The translations under genes and the position numbers were made by a program. From assembly GCA_947450005.1 (NCBI GenBank), contig CANFTU010000003.1, positions 1 to 37,730 of the forward strand: 37,730 nt of DNA, read 5' to 3'. Within the stretch, counting starts at the first letter, position 1; each line of letters begins with the position of its first letter. The notes beneath the pieces were generated by a model. It saw only the letters and a program-made list of their open reading frames with translations, searched no databases and was not told the origin of the DNA. Shown piece by piece: positions 36,181 to 37,730 of the stretch. The DNA is from Comamonadaceae bacterium. GTDB taxonomy: Bacteria > Pseudomonadota > Gammaproteobacteria > Burkholderiales > Burkholderiaceae_C.

Positions 36181-37554
36181 TCAGGGCTTCAAACGCAATG
36201 CCAGGACCTTATCGGCCACACATCGTCCTTGGGTCTGCCCGCCTTCGCTGCCAAAACGGAAATGGATGCCCGCGTACATGCGGGACAACGACGCTTCGTT
36301 GGCGGCTGCGCTGAAACTGGGGAAGGTGCGCGGTCCCCAGCCGCGGTCGTTGTGCGTGTTGTCGACAAACTTCAGGTCTTTGCCGAACTGCTGCTCCAAG
36401 ACTCCGGCAGCAGCACTGGACTGCACCGAATGGCCGGATGGGTACTCCGGAAAATTGGGGGTGGTGAACAGCGGCGTGACCCAGTTGCTGTCGATAAACA
36501 GTTGGATATAGGTCACCGGGCGGATCAGGTTGTAGCGGTACTTGGCCGCCCATCCGGCGACAAACGCGTCAGACATGGCCATGTTCAACAGCGCATGGGT
36601 GGCTGCCGCGCGGCCCAGGTCGGCTTTCTGGGCCCGGACCAAATCATTGGCGATATAGGACCAGTGACCGGCGGGCGTGGGCGTCTTGGCCGGATCGTCC
36701 GCCCAATACAGGGCGAACTGACGCTGCTCCTGGGTCGCGGCATTGCTGATGTCGAAGACCTCTTTAGCAGCGCGGAAAAAAGTGGAATCGGCCTCTTCCG
36801 CGAATGGCGGGTGCGGCGGGGGCACGCAGTCCTGGGCCGACTTCAGCACAAAGGGCCGGACTTCGCCCCACCAGGACAGCAGCGGCGGCAGGTATTTGGA
36901 GGGTGTTGCGCTCCAGCTGCCGGGGCCGCTGGGCGGCACGTAGTTGGCGCGGGTGCGGCGCAGCGGGCCCCAGGCTTCGTGGCCGCCGTCGGTGCGGGCC
37001 CAGGTCATGATGGCCATGGCCATGAGTTTGCCGAAGGTCTCGGAGCGGTTGGTGATGTCCGCCGTCACGGTGGAGGGGTCGAAGTCGTCGGGATACTTGA
37101 GGGGCAGGCTGCGCTCCAGCAGATCGATGCGGCCCTTGTTCTCGGCGCTGGCGTTGCTGAACATCATGCGGGTCATCATCGCCATGGACGCATTGGCCAC
37201 GGTCGGCCAGTGCAAGGGTTCGTCGGGCTGCGCCCAGGGCAGTGAGCTCAGCTCATTGAGTTGCCCCGCCAGACTTTGATGCCCCGGCATCCCCGGCACG
37301 ACCGATTCGTAAAGCGTCAGCCCCAGATAACCCAGCGTGCGCGCCGCCACCGGTGGGCTGTTCCCGGGCGTTTGCTGGATCAGTTGGGAGACCAGGTAAA
37401 ACCACTCATAGGCGACGGCGGAGCTATAAGCGCTGGCAGGCGGAGCCAGGGGGCTGGCAGGCTGCGTCTGAGCGCGGGCAGGGAACAGGCACACAAGTGC
37501 ACCCAGCATGAGCGTGGCAAAGGCGCGGGCGACGAGGGCGCGTACCGGTGTCAT
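36181..37554 (-). CDS. Vanadium-dependent haloperoxidase-like PAP2-fold protein
   Basis: A 457-residue exported protein; residues 1-28 are a signal peptide (ARAFATLMLGALVCLFPARA). The PAP2/haloperoxidase active-site motifs occur in order: KYRYNLIRP (Kx6RP, near 337), PEYPSGHSVQS (PSGH, near 370) and SRMYAGIHFRFG (SRxxxGxH, near 422). In haloperoxidases the last motif normally continues HxRFD, whereas here it reads HFRFGS. It could bind vanadate and oxidise halides, or be a phosphatase-like relative. I chose ATG 37554 since it overlaps the stop of the upstream ASPIC gene as ATGA. Confidence 0.88.
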   Translation of the reverse strand: MTPVRALVARAFATLMLGALVCLFPARAQTQPASPLAPPASAYSSAVAYEWFYLVSQLIQQTPGNSPPVAARTLGYLGLTLYESVVPGMPGHQSLAGQLNELSSLPWAQPDEPLHWPTVANASMAMMTRMMFSNASAENKGRIDLLERSLPLKYPDDFDPSTVTADITNRSETFGKLMAMAIMTWARTDGGHEAWGPLRRTRANYVPPSGPGSWSATPSKYLPPLLSWWGEVRPFVLKSAQDCVPPPHPPFAEEADSTFFRAAKEVFDISNAATQEQRQFALYWADDPAKTPTPAGHWSYIANDLVRAQKADLGRAAATHALLNMAMSDAFVAGWAAKYRYNLIRPVTYIQLFIDSNWVTPLFTTPNFPEYPSGHSVQSSAAAGVLEQQFGKDLKFVDNTHNDRGWGPRTFPSFSAAANEASLSRMYAGIHFRFGSEGGQTQGRCVADKVLALRLKP

Positions 37555-37730
37555 GGCGCACTCCAGGGGCGAAGGCCGCTTTGGCGGTCGAGCACATAAA
37601 AACCATCGGCGTTGGCGGTAATCCACTCGCTCCACCCGGCACCCGGCCATTGCACGCGCACTTTGGCTTGTGGGGCATCAGCCAAACCGAAATGCATCCA
37701 ACCCAGATGGCCGCTGGCGTGGCCACCGCC
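37551..37730 (-). CDS. ASPIC/UnbV (CRTAC1-like) protein, C-terminal fragment
   Basis: The last 59 codons of a minus-strand gene cut by the window edge, not listed in this frame by the ORF track. The text GGHASGHLGWMHFGLADA followed by KVRVQWPGAGWSEWI matches the ASPIC/UnbV C-terminal domain found after FG-GAP (VCBS) repeats in exported CRTAC1-like proteins. Its TGA overlaps the haloperoxidase ATG by 4 nt, so both are translated from one message. The FG-GAP part would lie beyond the window. Confidence 0.8.
   Translation of the reverse strand, partial: GGGHASGHLGWMHFGLADAPQAKVRVQWPGAGWSEWITANADGFYVLDRQSGLRPWSAP

Noticed and set aside
35899-37245. 448-residue plus-strand ORF over the adaptor start and haloperoxidase
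   Set aside because: Antisense to two well-supported genes, Gly/Arg-rich with no domain.

Overview
The window is ordinary, densely packed bacterial chromosome. GC content looks high (roughly 60% by eye), genes are close together or overlapping, and no stretch over about 170 bp lacks a gene. Protein content and gene order suggest a betaproteobacterium of the Burkholderiales, most likely Comamonadaceae (Rhodoferax/Polaromonas-like). Supporting signs are the TrpRS with a C-terminal extension, a DesA-type desaturase, the rnm-yciO-M50 protease-trpS cluster and TACAAT/GACAAT-type -10 boxes. This placement is inference; no 16S or marker search was possible. I see no tRNA, rRNA, CRISPR, prophage or complete insertion sequence.

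Layout: (1) 1-4.85 kb, minus strand: DUF1993, rluA-type pseudouridine synthase, rnm, yciO, a site-2-type M50 protease, trpS and the start of a DMT permease, probably one transcript. (2) 5.0-8.55 kb, plus: GNAT acetyltransferase, EamA permease, quinone oxidoreductase and an unrecognised outer-membrane-like protein. (3) 8.55-13.0 kb, minus: the ribF-ileS-lspA operon. (4) 13.2-18.2 kb, mostly plus: HNH endonuclease, exported LigE-type DNA ligase, purN, rsmB-type rRNA methyltransferase and a DesA desaturase, with a DUF1653 gene on the opposite strand. This block ends at a near-perfect bidirectional terminator facing rpmB-rpmG. (5) 18.3-24.2 kb: rpmB-rpmG and trxB on minus, then ftsK-lolA-rarA on plus. 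This resembles the E. coli trxB-lrp-ftsK-lolA-rarA-serS region but has neither lrp nor serS. (6) 24.3-28.8 kb, plus: livHMGF ABC transporter followed at once by an EamA permease. (7) 28.8-31.6 kb: ferredoxin-type flavin reductase (minus), an atypical SDR and a glycine-zipper envelope protein (plus). (8) 31.6-37.7 kb, minus: an RND efflux pump with its lipoprotein adaptor, then a vanadium-haloperoxidase-like PAP2 protein translationally coupled to the end of an ASPIC/UnbV protein cut by the window edge.

Most content is core housekeeping: translation (trpS, ileS, rpmB, rpmG, rluA, rsmB), cofactor and nucleotide metabolism (ribF, purN, rnm), envelope biogenesis (lspA, lolA), DNA processing (ftsK, rarA, ligE, HNH) and redox (trxB, qor). 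I found no convincing previously undescribed multi-gene system. The items most worth a second look are: the DesA C-terminal module resembling the tail of ISL3 transposases; the YegP-like extension on TrpRS; the haloperoxidase/ASPIC pair with an altered active-site motif; a palindrome enclosing a -10-like box directly before purN; and the unplaced outer-membrane protein.
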